From NCBI GenBank assembly GCA_030442035.1, contig JAUJEA010000020.1, positions 1 through 64,000 on the forward strand: a DNA stretch of 64,000 bases, written 5' to 3'. Below the pieces are notes generated by a model. The model had not been told where the DNA came from. It did not search any database and was given only the letters and a program-made list of their open reading frames with translations. Shown here in pieces: positions 17,748-27,772 of this stretch. Origin of the DNA: Splendidivirga corallicola (lineage in GTDB: Bacteria > Bacteroidota > Bacteroidia > Cytophagales > Cyclobacteriaceae). Made by a program: the position numbers and the translations under genes. Position 1 is the stretch's first letter. Each line of letters opens with the position of its first letter.

Positions 17748-20147
17748 TTATTTCTTAATTAAGCGCTGTTGATCCTTTTTATCACCTTGTTGAACTACCA
17801 CCACATAGATACCATTCATTAAATTGGTTTCATTCTGATAAGTATATTGAAATAATGGAGTTCCCGGGATTAACTCTTTTCTATAAGCCAAATTTCCATC
17901 AATTTTTATAATGCTCAAGAGGATCGGAACATCGGGGGTACAGGACAAGTTCATATTAAATGTATCATAAAATGGATTTGGATAAATGCTCTCTATTTTC
18001 AATTTTTCAATCTCAATATCATTCTTTAGAGTCTCTACCCACGAATATTCAAACGCTCCATCATAATCTGTTTGTTTGATCCTATAGTAAGAGGTTCCTG
18101 CCAAAGGTTTTGTGTCTGTCCAATCGTATTTCAATAGCACGTTGCTATTACCAGCACCTTCCACTCTGCCAAGTATTTCAAATGTCTTCGCATCCGAAGA
18201 GCGTTCAATGGTAAAAAACTCATTATTGATTTCAGAAGCTGTTTTCCATTGCAGTATTGCTCCATTGTCATCAAGAGTTACCTTAAATTCTACTAATTCT
18301 ATGGGCAATGTGGCTGCTTTAAAGGCTAGCGTAAAATAATCCCCATCATTAAAATCAACATCGGTAAATGTAATTGTCTCATCCCCCAAGCTTAAAATCA
18401 TATCATTTGCAATATTCAAAGTTCTACCTGTGATGTGTTCATGAGCACCATTTGCAAAAGTGCCATCTGAGTCAATTAAAAGCACTACTTCGCTGGCATC
18501 CCCAACACCATAGTCGGTAATATCAATTTCAACTGTGACAGTACCTACACCATCTGCATTACCACCATCTGTTTCCGAAATTCTCCAAACTCTCCCCATT
18601 CGTGTATCATATCCGGAAGGAACGTCCGAACCTGTAAGTTCAGTTGGGGCATTGTCATGCCCCCATAAAAGAAAATCATCATCACTGAGTGCAGAAGGAG
18701 CGCTTATTCTCACCAATCCCGAACCTCTTGCTTCCGTATGCAGGTTGGTTGCATCCAGGCGGCCTATTCCTGCTATCTCACTACTATGCGTACTTTCATA
18801 TGCGAAATAATCATTGTCGATATCAATAGCGTACTTAGTGCTGAGGTAGTTGTCAACAATAGCCATTTGGGCTGCATTAAGAGCTATATTATAAACAATC
18901 ACCTCTGCAATTTCGCCATTCCAATATTCATTGCTGTATGATGACCAACCAACACTGTTGTTTTCTGCTCCTCCATTACGTGAAGTTGAGTTATTAGTGG
19001 CCACAGCTTCACCATTTCGATAAATCGTTCTTCCTGCAGAGTTGTCATAGTGAACGGCAATGATGTAATCAGTGGATGCTGCAACAGTATTCGCAGGAGC
19101 ATCGATCTCATCATTCCACCAATAATTTTGAATACCACCGTTGGATTTAAATCTAATGCTATTCTTTTCCCCTGTTAATGCATCACCTGATCCAATAAAT
19201 CCATCTGGAGCCAGCACATCAGAATTCAATACCACATAGATGGTATAAGATGAATTTCCTGTAGGAATAGTACCGTCCGGGAGCAGCATTCTGTCATTAG
19301 CGCCATCGAACTCAAGCACGGGCAACCCATTCATTCGATTGTTTCTGAGTACTGGTCTCCCTCCAACAGGCACAGTGAGTGACGCATGATTGGTATTTGA
19401 GGATTGATCATGCCATTCTTGAACTCTATCCCCATCCGATGCCGCGGTATTTCCTTCATCAATGAAGATTCCGGCATCTGCCCTTATCCATAATGTATTT
19501 GTTGTGGCTCCTCCAACACCGCCAGGTCCCAAACTTGTTGAACTACTTGCACCACTAATTTCTATGTGATAATCTTCGACCTCACCATAACCAAAACTTC
19601 CACATGAGGAGGGTACACCATTGTATCGAACAGCCACCCGCATACCTGTTTCTCCATTTAGAGCTGAAGCCGGTGGTGTTACCGATACATTGTGAGGGCC
19701 GTCATTTTTGGTTTTGGTAGCCAGTATTTGTTCCTCATCTGCATCATCGTAATCGCCATCCTGATTCCAATCTATCCATGCGTAAATGTAATCTTTCTTA
19801 TCAGCATTGATAGTCACGGAAAGAGTGTAGGTGTTACCAACCACAACATTTGCCTTGGTCCCACTGGTAAAGTCTGAATATGTACTGGCACCAGAATTAT
19901 TGTCTATATTGGAAAACTTGACATTTTTGATCCACTCGTTGGTACTACTCGTGGAAGTAGATGAACAATAGTCGGGTGCCGCCAAAGCGTCCTCTGAGTT
20001 ACCAATATTGAAATAAACAAAAAACAGCCAAAACAGAAATCCTCCAAGAATCAGAGTACCCGCTCCAATAATAAAATATGATTTGGTTTTGACTTTTATG
20101 GAATTAGCTGGTTCCAAACGTAACCTTCTCCGCATACCCTCAATCAC
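17748..20147 (-). CDS. Large type IX-secreted surface protein: GEVED, LamG-like, FnIII-like, C-terminal sorting domain
   Basis: 799 residues. The N-terminus has an unusually long basic n-region (about 25 residues) before a hydrophobic helix and ALAAPDYC, a plausible cleavage site. Then come a GEVED domain (about 65-200, ending FGYGEVEDYHIEI), a LamG/concanavalin-like domain (about 215-440, LPVLEFDGANDRMLLPDG), a region typical of Bacteroidota surface proteins (about 440-605), an FnIII-like module (about 612-715, LQWKTASEINNEFFTIERS), and a type A sorting domain (IESIYPNPFYDTFNMNLS to the end). It is exported by the type IX system and attached to the surface. LamG suggests carbohydrate or protein binding. 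It is not in an operon. Confidence 0.88.
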   Translation of the reverse strand: MIEGMRRRLRLEPANSIKVKTKSYFIIGAGTLILGGFLFWLFFVYFNIGNSEDALAAPDYCSSTSTSSTNEWIKNVKFSNIDNNSGASTYSDFTSGTKANVVVGNTYTLSVTINADKKDYIYAWIDWNQDGDYDDADEEQILATKTKNDGPHNVSVTPPASALNGETGMRVAVRYNGVPSSCGSFGYGEVEDYHIEISGASSSTSLGPGGVGGATTNTLWIRADAGIFIDEGNTAASDGDRVQEWHDQSSNTNHASLTVPVGGRPVLRNNRMNGLPVLEFDGANDRMLLPDGTIPTGNSSYTIYVVLNSDVLAPDGFIGSGDALTGEKNSIRFKSNGGIQNYWWNDEIDAPANTVAASTDYIIAVHYDNSAGRTIYRNGEAVATNNSTSRNGGAENNSVGWSSYSNEYWNGEIAEVIVYNIALNAAQMAIVDNYLSTKYAIDIDNDYFAYESTHSSEIAGIGRLDATNLHTEARGSGLVRISAPSALSDDDFLLWGHDNAPTELTGSDVPSGYDTRMGRVWRISETDGGNADGVGTVTVEIDITDYGVGDASEVVLLIDSDGTFANGAHEHITGRTLNIANDMILSLGDETITFTDVDFNDGDYFTLAFKAATLPIELVEFKVTLDDNGAILQWKTASEINNEFFTIERSSDAKTFEILGRVEGAGNSNVLLKYDWTDTKPLAGTSYYRIKQTDYDGAFEYSWVETLKNDIEIEKLKIESIYPNPFYDTFNMNLSCTPDVPILLSIIKIDGNLAYRKELIPGTPLFQYTYQNETNLMNGIYVVVVQQGDKKDQQRLIKK

Positions 20148-20319
20148 ATGTTACTATACAATGATCTACTATTTTAATTTGAAAAACCAGTGCATATATC
20201 GGATTAACTTACAGTAATATGAAATCCTGTAGATTGCATCTCATGATCATTTTATCTACTTAATTTTAAATTGAAAGAACAAGATATATCATGAAAGTCT
20301 CTATACAAGGATTGTTTTA

Positions 20320-21636
20320 CTATCTAATTCCAACCATTTCTTGTGACCAATCGATGACGATCCCACTAATCTCATCTTCCCATTTACCGGGATTGCCTTG
20401 AAAGGAGGATATGGCACTGTCATGAATTCTGTTCCAATGATCCAAGCCCTCGTACCTGTAGAGTTGGTGATCAGTATGACCTGCATCTTCTAGAATTTCA
20501 ATGATCATATCATTGTCTTCATCACTCATGATCCAATCATTGGTACCCCTCATAATTCTTACCGGGACCTTTACTTCGGCCCAAGCTCCTGCAATATTGA
20601 GATCTTGCACCTGGTGGTAGTATTCTACAGGCCTTCCATACATATGTTTTGCTCCATGATAGTTGAATTCCTTCAAATGGGGCTTTTCGTTGATCACCTG
20701 TTCATAAGATTTCTTCTCCACAAGCATTCCGTAATACAATGGAATATAAGCTTCATTGATTTTGGTATTCACTTCAGTCGGGGAATTTCCTTTAAATGCC
20801 AGAATACGCCGCTCAATTTCCAACATGTGTTCGAACCAGGTCTTTACAAATGTGCCATCCGAGATGATTCCTACAGCATTGAATTCATTAGCCAGAATAG
20901 GCGCCAAAGCACTTCCCATACTACTGCCATAAACTATCAATTTTGTGGTATCTACATCTTCTCTGGATTTGAGCTTTTGTAAAGCTGCTCGGTAACCAGC
21001 CATTTCCATTCGTAGGTCGGTCTGGCTACAAGCTCCCTCACTATCCCCGACACCGGGTTTCTCAACCCGCATGACAATCATGTTCGTCTTGGAAGCTATA
21101 TCCCGCAAAAACTGTGTCCAGCCTGTTTCAAACCTTCCGGGAAACACTTCAATGGATGAGCAACTTAATCCCTGTAACACAAATAGCGCTGGTAATTTAC
21201 CTTTTTGACCTTTGGGCTTCGTAACGATAGTTCGTAATCTTTGACCATAATCGCTGAGTACAGATCCATAAAGAACATCAACATGTTGATAATTTTCTCT
21301 GGGAGTCTCTTCCAGTTTTGCAGACAATGTCAGGATTCTGTCTTTCCTCTTAATAAGCAATTCAACCTGGTCACCCTTTCTCGCCTGATAGCGCATGTCA
21401 CTCCATCGATCGGCATCATTGAGCAGTTCCCCATTGTATTTAACAATCCGATCACCAATCTTCAAACCGGCCTTGGCAAATGCTGAAGTTCCGACCACTT
21501 CTCTCACAATTGCCCCAGGGCTTTCAATGCTTGGTGAAGATGATCTGAATCCCAGATTTGCTCTTCTTGCTAGTTCCTGTGAATAACTGTGGTATGTGAT
21601 CATCAACATGGAAAGGACGATGGAAAACTTCTTCAT
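20320..21636 (-). CDS. Exported PDZ-domain alpha/beta hydrolase
   Basis: The ATG at 21636 gives 438 residues with signal peptide MKKFSIVLSMLMITYHSYSQ; an in-frame start 39 bp upstream would spoil it. A PDZ domain covers about 30-110 (GTSAFAKAGLKIGDRIVKYN). An alpha/beta hydrolase follows, with nucleophile Ser in YGSSMGSALAP (about 238), an Asp in MRGTNDWIMSDED and a candidate His in YEGLDHWNRIH. This architecture is seen in exported esterase or peptidase-like hydrolases of Bacteroidota; the substrate is unknown. It would act in the periplasm. It is monocistronic, and upstream lies the divergent LytS/LytTR pair. Confidence 0.87.
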   Translation of the reverse strand: MKKFSIVLSMLMITYHSYSQELARRANLGFRSSSPSIESPGAIVREVVGTSAFAKAGLKIGDRIVKYNGELLNDADRWSDMRYQARKGDQVELLIKRKDRILTLSAKLEETPRENYQHVDVLYGSVLSDYGQRLRTIVTKPKGQKGKLPALFVLQGLSCSSIEVFPGRFETGWTQFLRDIASKTNMIVMRVEKPGVGDSEGACSQTDLRMEMAGYRAALQKLKSREDVDTTKLIVYGSSMGSALAPILANEFNAVGIISDGTFVKTWFEHMLEIERRILAFKGNSPTEVNTKINEAYIPLYYGMLVEKKSYEQVINEKPHLKEFNYHGAKHMYGRPVEYYHQVQDLNIAGAWAEVKVPVRIMRGTNDWIMSDEDNDMIIEILEDAGHTDHQLYRYEGLDHWNRIHDSAISSFQGNPGKWEDEISGIVIDWSQEMVGIR

Positions 21637-21939
21637 GATTTCTTTTATTTCAATAGAACTAAACAATAAAATCAAATTTGCATGACGTTCAAGGATAGTG
21701 AAACAGATGTCATTGCTTCTTCAAAGGAAAGCATTGGATCAGGAATATTTCAGAACTTTTTTTCAATGCAGCATTTCACAATGCAAATAGCACAATCGGG
21801 ATGGTAAACAGATCCTTTAGGGAGTCAAATGATCATTACTCAGCATATCAATTAAATCCAAAACATTAGATTTACGTTTTAGAGATGGAATCCAGGCTAA
21901 CATTAAGATCCTGGCCCTCATCCACATAACCAATCATAA
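21637..21939. other. 303-bp divergent intergenic region
   Basis: It separates the divergently read hydrolase and LytS kinase genes and should carry both promoters. I see no inverted repeat, terminator or small gene in it. The closest -7-like string for the plus strand, TAGATTTA, is only a partial match. Confidence 0.5.
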
Positions 21940-22968
21940 ATGATCTTGAACCAATATTATATCTTCAAAAACAGGTTCTTACGCCACATCTTGTTTTGGT
22001 TAGTATATTTTGTTTCGTTTAGCTTTATATGGGCCAAGAACGGAAACTTTGAGGCTTCCTTTTATCTTGAATTTCTGTTGCTTCCTGTTCGAATTACCGC
22101 CGTTTATTTATGTATTTATTTCCTTATCCCTAAGCTACTCCTGGAAAGAAAGTATGTTCGTTTTGGCATGTATTTTCTGCTGATGTTGTTAGTTGGCGGT
22201 ATTCTGCAGAGACTCATTATTTTCTCTCTTTACAATCCAATTTATGATATCCAGGATACGGTTCTCTTCAAAGTGAGTGAGATTATCAGAGCCATTATTC
22301 TCATTAATTCTACGGTTATTTTTGTTTCTGCCATTAAGATTTTGCAATTGTGGCATGAAGAAAAAGAAAAAGCGCAGAGACTTGAAAGCGATCGTCTGAA
22401 ATCCGAGTTGCAATTACTAAAATCCCAGGTACATCCGCATTTCTTCTTCAATACTTTGAACCTTGCTTACGGGCTTACCTTTAAAAATACCACTATGGCT
22501 CAGGAGGTATTATTAAAAATGGCGAACTTGATGCGCTTCACCTTGTATAACTCCAATCAAGCTACCGTACCAATCCAAAAGGAAATCGAGCATATTCAAG
22601 ATTTCATTGCGTTGGAAGCACTAAGACATGAAAATCTTTTTAAAGTTAGCTTCAAACAAGAAGTAAGCGACAAAATCGAGATAGCCCCAATGTTATTATT
22701 GCCATTTGTAGAAAATGCATTTAAGCATAGCAAGGCGACAAAAAATTCACCGGTACAAATTGACATAGCAACTCATCAAATAGAAGATCAATTTGTTTTT
22801 AGCGTAAAAAACTCTATTTCAGGTGATCAAAGCAGTAAAGCTGAGGAAGGTGGTATCGGGATTGAAAACGTTAAGAAGCGGTTGCTGTTGTTATATCCTG
22901 ATAAACATGGATTAACCATCAGTAGGGAAGAAAATAGTTTTCAGGTTGAACTTAAAATAGCTATTTGA
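21940..22968 (+). CDS. LytS/YehU-type sensor histidine kinase
   Basis: 342 residues with four membrane helices (about 14-32, 43-64, 73-97, 116-137), a short coiled coil and a His_kinase domain. The motif is VHPHFFFNTLN, with the conserved His at 167. The N box reads LPFVENAFKHSKA and the G box GGIGIENVKKRL. There is no extracellular sensor domain, so the stimulus may be sensed within the membrane or through a partner. The stop codon is followed immediately by the ATG of the LytTR regulator, so the two are co-translated and surely form a pair. Confidence 0.93.
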   Translation: MILNQYYIFKNRFLRHILFWLVYFVSFSFIWAKNGNFEASFYLEFLLLPVRITAVYLCIYFLIPKLLLERKYVRFGMYFLLMLLVGGILQRLIIFSLYNPIYDIQDTVLFKVSEIIRAIILINSTVIFVSAIKILQLWHEEKEKAQRLESDRLKSELQLLKSQVHPHFFFNTLNLAYGLTFKNTTMAQEVLLKMANLMRFTLYNSNQATVPIQKEIEHIQDFIALEALRHENLFKVSFKQEVSDKIEIAPMLLLPFVENAFKHSKATKNSPVQIDIATHQIEDQFVFSVKNSISGDQSSKAEEGGIGIENVKKRLLLLYPDKHGLTISREENSFQVELKIAI

Positions 22969-23640
22969 ATGATCAGATGCCTTGCCATAGATGATGAGCG
23001 TGTGGCTCTTGATATCATAGAGGAATATGTGAATCGAATTGATAATTTAGCACTGGTTGCCAGGATCAATGATCCGGTGGAAGCAATTAACTTTCTTAAA
23101 GGAAATAAGATTGATTTGATTTTTTTAGATATTCAAATGCCACAGCTCAGTGGTATTGAAATGTTGGAAACCTTTGCCGAATTACCTCCTGTTATTCTTA
23201 CAACTGCTTTCCATGAATATAGCTTGAAAGGTTATGAATTCAATGTGGTAGATTATTTGTTGAAGCCCATAGCCTTTTCGCGGTTTCTAAAATCCATCCG
23301 AAAGTATGAAAATATGCTAAGCGAGAGGCAAACTTCCTCCGGTTTTTTGGAGGTAAAATCAGACAAAAGAGTCCATAAAATTTCTTTGAAGGATCTATAT
23401 TATATCGAAAGTCTCGGGAACTATGTTATTTTTCATTTGAGCAATAAACAACTCATTAGCTATGTATCTCTAAATCAATTAACACAATCGCTGCCCTCAT
23501 ACTTTTTGCGTATACACCGCTCCTATATTATCAATAAACAATATATTATCTCCTATAATCAGGAAAATATAGAGATTAAAAATAAGTACTTGCCCATAGG
23601 ACGATCTTATAAAGATGTAATTGAAAAAATCAATTTTTAG
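22969..23640 (+). CDS. LytTR-family response regulator
   Basis: 223 residues. A receiver domain (1-120) has acidic residues Asp8/Asp9, phospho-acceptor Asp54 in IFLDIQMP and a conserved Lys in DYLLKPI. A LytTR DNA-binding domain covers about 125-222 (FLEVKSDKRVHKISLKDLYYIESLGNY in part, ending FLRIHRSYIINKQYI). It is partnered with the kinase whose stop codon directly precedes its ATG. Targets are not evident. A strong hairpin follows at 23684-23707. Confidence 0.95.
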   Translation: MIRCLAIDDERVALDIIEEYVNRIDNLALVARINDPVEAINFLKGNKIDLIFLDIQMPQLSGIEMLETFAELPPVILTTAFHEYSLKGYEFNVVDYLLKPIAFSRFLKSIRKYENMLSERQTSSGFLEVKSDKRVHKISLKDLYYIESLGNYVIFHLSNKQLISYVSLNQLTQSLPSYFLRIHRSYIINKQYIISYNQENIEIKNKYLPIGRSYKDVIEKINF

Positions 23641-23683
23641 AAAGGAGTGGTTAGTCACTTTCTTTAACCGGATCTATAAAGCT

Positions 23684-23707
23684 CATGGAGCCAAAAGAGG
23701 CTCCATG
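23684..23707 (+). terminator. Hairpin downstream of the LytS/LytTR operon
   Basis: CATGGAGCC and GGCTCCATG form a perfect 9-bp stem with a six-base loop, 44 bp after the LytTR stop codon. No T-run follows, so it may be a transcript-end stabiliser rather than a classical intrinsic terminator. Confidence 0.55.
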
Positions 23708-23805
23708 CATCATCCTCAGATAAGTGAAGTAAAAAGTCAAATACCATCTAATACCAGAATATAAAAACAATTACTTTGTTCAAAACAGGTATAATTCGAA
23801 CAAAT

Positions 23806-24174
23806 TCAAATAAGATCAAACGCCTGAGCATATTTAAGAATATCGGGAAAAGATTTTATTCCAAGTTTGTAGTTGATATTTTTCCGGTGTTGCTCAACCG
23901 TTCTTCTGCTGATGAAAAGAAGGTCCGCAATTTTCGGATTATTATGTCCTAACGCCAACAGTGTTAGAATTTCCTCTTCTCTATTCGTTAATGAGGTAAA
24001 ACGCTCAAAATTGTTTCTCATAAAGGCCTGATCCTCCAAAATCCTTTGCACTTTTTTTCTAAAGCGCCTTAGACCAATTTCATCAATTGATTTTCTAAAT
24101 GGCCATAATGCTTCTTCCAAATTTGCGCTTTCGGGAGGGCCTTTGTCCGCGATTAGTTTTTCTCTTGTGTACAT
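23806..24174 (-). CDS. LuxR-type helix-turn-helix regulator
   Basis: 122 residues. The C-terminal half is a GerE/LuxR HTH at about 60-118 (LTNREEEILTLLALGHNNPKIADLLF, continuing SRRTVEQHRKNINYKLG). The N-terminal 55 residues are charged and helical with no receiver or autoinducer-binding domain. Such short HTH proteins occur in Bacteroidota, often with an N-terminal PAS-like half; here that part is too short. It is convergent with the LytTR gene. Function is unknown beyond DNA binding. Confidence 0.88.
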   Translation of the reverse strand: MYTREKLIADKGPPESANLEEALWPFRKSIDEIGLRRFRKKVQRILEDQAFMRNNFERFTSLTNREEEILTLLALGHNNPKIADLLFISRRTVEQHRKNINYKLGIKSFPDILKYAQAFDLI

Positions 24175-24424
24175 GGTTTTCTAGCTAATAATTGAAAAGG
24201 AACCGTAAAAAATGATAACAGCGCGCTAAGGTATATGTAAATTAGTCCAAAAATCTCAACATTATCAATCACTAAAAAGTACCAATTTGTATCCCTATTT
24301 ATGGGGATATTTATGTGATTAATTGCTAATTAAAAGATTTTTCAAGCTTTGAAAATATTCGGAACCCAGTACATCTTTGGCTATATTGTACCTATTTAAT
24401 ATGGAATAACTGAACCTTATTAAA

Positions 24425-25246
24425 GTGTACTATAAAATAATACCTCCTCCTGCAATTCTCAGGGATCATGTCAAAGCCTTTTGGATATTGGAAGGGAATA
24501 AAGACAGTGATAAGCTTAGCTTTTACAGGTTAATGGCTGATAGCTGCCCTGAAATGGTATTTCAATACAAAAGTCATTTTTATAATTGTATTAATGATAA
24601 AACGCTTGAACGAGGCCCTTTGAGCTTAGTACAGGGGCCAACCAAACATTTTAAGGATTTGACAGTTAAGGGAGAATTTGGAATCATTGGGGTTAAATTC
24701 TATCCATATATTTCAAGGTTGTTTTTTAAAACTTCTGCCCATGCATTGACAAACCTCTCAGTGGACATTCAGACACTCTTGGGAAATGAAGGAAAGTGTC
24801 TGGAAGAATTAGTTATGCTACAACGAACTACGGAAGAAAGGATCAGGGTTATTTCCAATTTTTTGACAAAAAAACTGAGGAATGTTGACACCTCTAATAG
24901 ATCTATTCAATATTCTGTCAGGCAGGTTATGGAATGCCATGGAAATGTGAATATTGAAAAACTGGCCCGGAATACAGGCATGTCCAAAAGACATCTGGAG
25001 AGAAAGTTTATTGAAATAGTAGGGCCGGGACCAAAGTTGTTTGCTCGAATTGTACGTTTTCAAAGGAGCATCAGGCAATATCAACAACTCATCGACAAGA
25101 ATCTTACTTCTATTGCATATCACTGTGGTTATGCCGATCAATCTCACTTTATCCGGGAATTCAAAGCCTTTTCTGGAATGAGCCCGAAGCAATATTTCAG
25201 GATTACCGATGAAGTAGCTGATACTTTTGTGAAATCTTCCGGCTAG
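24425..25246 (+). CDS. AraC-family regulator with DUF6597-type N-terminal domain
   Basis: 273 residues from a GTG start, the only usable start because an in-frame stop lies six codons upstream. The N-terminal half (MYYKIIPPPAILRDHVKAFW; FGIIGVKFYPYISRLFF) matches the DUF6597 domain found before AraC HTH units in Bacteroidota. The HTH covers about 165-262 (NIEKLARNTGMSKRHLERKF and TSIAYHCGYADQSHFIREFK). It is probably a cytoplasmic one-component regulator. The following VOC gene, 426 bp downstream on the same strand, may be regulated by it. Confidence 0.9.
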   Translation: MYYKIIPPPAILRDHVKAFWILEGNKDSDKLSFYRLMADSCPEMVFQYKSHFYNCINDKTLERGPLSLVQGPTKHFKDLTVKGEFGIIGVKFYPYISRLFFKTSAHALTNLSVDIQTLLGNEGKCLEELVMLQRTTEERIRVISNFLTKKLRNVDTSNRSIQYSVRQVMECHGNVNIEKLARNTGMSKRHLERKFIEIVGPGPKLFARIVRFQRSIRQYQQLIDKNLTSIAYHCGYADQSHFIREFKAFSGMSPKQYFRITDEVADTFVKSSG

Positions 25247-25671
25247 TAATATTGAAATATGAACTAAAATACTTCATGTCGCATTTATTCAATTTTTTAA
25301 TGATGGATGATCCTACCTTTACAAAAAACTTAGAGATCAAGCGGGGGTCATGGGGAGCAAACTTGATTTGATATACTGCCTGTTAAAAATATCCGGGCGC
25401 ATCACAGAGCTATTAGGCCTCAGGTATCAGCTATTAGCCATTTAAGGGTTGATTTTAGTGAAACTGATCGCTGAAACCTGAAGTTTAAGTGCTCAAATAA
25501 GGTTGTTTAAAAAAGTGAGATCAGATCATGTTGAAATTTTACTCCACATATTTTCCGATTGATCCAAACTTAGTAGCGACTGAGTAAAACTTTATGACCG
25601 GAAACATATTAACCGAGGGATGAATAATATTTCACAAATTCTATATCAATTGCGAAATAAATGATAGACCT
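25247..25671. other. 425-bp intergenic region with a degenerate inverted repeat
   Basis: No gene is visible. CAGGTATCAG at 25421-25430 and CTGAAACCTG at 25471-25480 form ten-base arms with one mismatch. The same words occur after the NRPS gene at 39375-39442. AGCTATTAGG and AGCTATTAGC occur as a short direct repeat at about 25409-25439. Confidence 0.5.
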
Positions 25672-26115
25672 ATGAAAAACACCGATAATAATCCGGCCCC
25701 TGCGGGATGCAGCACCGTTTGTCCATATCTGATGGTTGATAGTGTTGAAAAAGAACTTGAATTTCTCAAAAATGTTTTCAGTGCAGAAATTACGGAAGAA
25801 CTGAACCAACAGGATGGATCAGCCATGCATGGAGAAGCTCGTATTGGTGATACAACAATCATGATGGGAAAATCAAGAGAAGAATATCCTGCAAGAGAAA
25901 GTATGAACTACGTGTATGTTAATGATGTGGATGAGACTTTTGAAAAAGGACTACAAAATGGTGCCACATCGTTAATGCAGCCTGTCGATCAATTTTATGG
26001 AAATCGGGAAGCCGGGCTAAGAGACTCTCAGGGAAATCAATGGTGGATTGCTCAGGTCATAGAAACGCTCACACCGGAAGAAATGCAAAAACGTCTTAGC
26101 GATTCTGAAAAATAG
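25672..26115 (+). CDS. VOC-superfamily protein (PhnB/glyoxalase-like)
   Basis: 147 residues forming the two beta-alpha-beta-beta-beta units of the vicinal-oxygen-chelate fold (CPYLMVDSVEKELEFLKNVF at the start, NYVYVNDVDETFEKGLQNG in the second unit). Candidate metal ligands are the His in AMHGEARIGD and a residue in GNREAGLRDSQGNQWW, where related proteins have a His. Members include glyoxalases and antibiotic-resistance proteins; the substrate is not deducible. It lies between two AraC-type regulators, which suggests a regulated detoxification role (inference). Confidence 0.9.
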   Translation: MKNTDNNPAPAGCSTVCPYLMVDSVEKELEFLKNVFSAEITEELNQQDGSAMHGEARIGDTTIMMGKSREEYPARESMNYVYVNDVDETFEKGLQNGATSLMQPVDQFYGNREAGLRDSQGNQWWIAQVIETLTPEEMQKRLSDSEK

Positions 26116-26268
26116 ATTCCACTCAGAAACAACAAATGAGCACTAAAGCTGTTTCTATTTGGCCAAAAAATCGATAGATTGCTCGTAAACTATATTGGAA
26201 TTCGAATTGATTTATAGAAAATAAATTGTTCAATCTTGTTTCATTCTGCCTGAGATCTATAAATAATC

Positions 26269-27249
26269 ATGCCGGAAAAGAATAAACAACAGCATCATTT
26301 CCCATCAAATAAGAATACATTTAAAGGCTTCAGCACGGAGGAATCAGGATTTATGGAGTCAACGGATGAATATCAGAATTCTGCTGGCAAAACGCATATC
26401 CGTAATTGGTACCTTGATGGCATCAGGCTGGTTCACACAGTTGCCGATTATGATCATCTCACTTCCCAAAGTTATACTAATGATAATGATCTCATACGAT
26501 TACATTTTAGCTTAAAAGGGAACTATTCTTTCTTTTATGAACAGTTAGAAAGATCTTTTGCGCTTGGTGCGGGTCATCATAACATTATGTATTCAGAGGG
26601 TTTCGACATCACGGTAGAAAGTGAGGATCTGCAACTTGAAATGTTTGGTATACAATTTACTAAGGAGGCATTCTTAAATCTGACCCAGAATGTTAACGAC
26701 TCCCTTTCGAGGTTTTCGGAGCGGATAATAAACGGCCAAAGCGCTATCCTGTCTCCCAGTTGGCCATTAATGAATCCAAATCTTAGCAGGATTATTAACG
26801 AGGTATTAAACTGTCGATTTACAGGACAGATGAAAAGGCTCTTTTTGCTTTCCAAAAGTATAGAAATGTTAGTACTGCAAGCAGAAGCCCATGATCAGAT
26901 GGAAGGAAAAGCCCTTTCCTTTGTGAAGAAAAGCGCGGATAAGGATAAACTTATGGCTGCCAGGGATTTTGTAACCAAGAGACTGAACGACCCTCCGAAT
27001 TTGTCCGAAGTGGCAAAAACAGTTGGATTGAATGAGTATAAACTGAAAAGAGGTTTTAAAGAACTTTTCCATACCACGGTATATGGGTATATAACAGATC
27101 ATCGTCTGGATCTCGCTTATCAAATACTTTTGGATACTGATAAGACCGCCAGTGAGGTGGCTTTTGAGCTTGGCTATTCCTCTCCCCAACACTTTAACAA
27201 TGCCTTTAAAAAGAAATACGGTGTGCCACCAGGCTCCTTGAAAAAGTAA
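26269..27249 (+). CDS. AraC-family transcriptional regulator
   Basis: 326 residues. The N-terminal part (about 20-200) is a cupin-like ligand domain as in PchR-type regulators (LIRLHFSLKGNYSFFYEQ). The C-terminal AraC HTH is at about 225-325 (NLSEVAKTVGLNEYKLKRGF and TASEVAFELGYSSPQHFNNA). PchR-type proteins often respond to siderophores or phenolic ligands, but no iron-uptake genes are nearby, so the ligand is open. The SRPBCC gene follows 91 bp downstream on the same strand. Confidence 0.92.
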   Translation: MPEKNKQQHHFPSNKNTFKGFSTEESGFMESTDEYQNSAGKTHIRNWYLDGIRLVHTVADYDHLTSQSYTNDNDLIRLHFSLKGNYSFFYEQLERSFALGAGHHNIMYSEGFDITVESEDLQLEMFGIQFTKEAFLNLTQNVNDSLSRFSERIINGQSAILSPSWPLMNPNLSRIINEVLNCRFTGQMKRLFLLSKSIEMLVLQAEAHDQMEGKALSFVKKSADKDKLMAARDFVTKRLNDPPNLSEVAKTVGLNEYKLKRGFKELFHTTVYGYITDHRLDLAYQILLDTDKTASEVAFELGYSSPQHFNNAFKKKYGVPPGSLKK

Positions 27250-27340
27250 CACCAAATTTGTTAGCTTTCATCCTTTTTTTGTAATCCATATTTTTTTAAA
27301 AACTCTAAACTTGTGTTTCTAAAATTTAAATTAAATATCA

Positions 27341-27772
27341 ATGCCGCAAGAATCGATTGTAAAAAAGAATATCACACTGAATGCTAATTTATCAAGTGTT
27401 TGGAAAGCGCTAACAGATCCATCCATGACAAAACAATATATGTTTGGTTGTGAATTAATATCGGACTGGAAAGAGGGAAGTGAAATAATTTGGAAGGATG
27501 AGGAAACCATCAGGGTAACCGGTCACATTCTAAGCATAGATCCGGAAAAGACATTACAGTTTACAGTTTTCGATCCTCATATGGGGTTGGAAGATATTCC
27601 CAGTAATTATTTAACTGTTACTTATCAATTGTCTTCTGAGAATAATATAACAACTCTTTCAGTTTCACAAGGAGATTTTTCAAAAGTCGAAAATTCCGAA
27701 AAACGATATCATGATACTCTCGCAGGCTGGGAGTATGCTCTCAACGGGCTTAAGGCACTGCTTGAAAATTAG
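27341..27772 (+). CDS. SRPBCC/AHSA1-domain protein
   Basis: 143 residues of the START/Bet v 1-like AHSA1 family (INATLN-type opening KKNITLNANLSSVWKALTDP, then SDWKEGSEIIWKDE and the C-terminal helix YHDTLAGWEYALNGLKALL). These small proteins bind hydrophobic ligands in a deep cavity; function is not predictable from sequence. It follows the AraC regulator on the same strand and may be under its control. Confidence 0.9.
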   Translation: MPQESIVKKNITLNANLSSVWKALTDPSMTKQYMFGCELISDWKEGSEIIWKDEETIRVTGHILSIDPEKTLQFTVFDPHMGLEDIPSNYLTVTYQLSSENNITTLSVSQGDFSKVENSEKRYHDTLAGWEYALNGLKALLEN

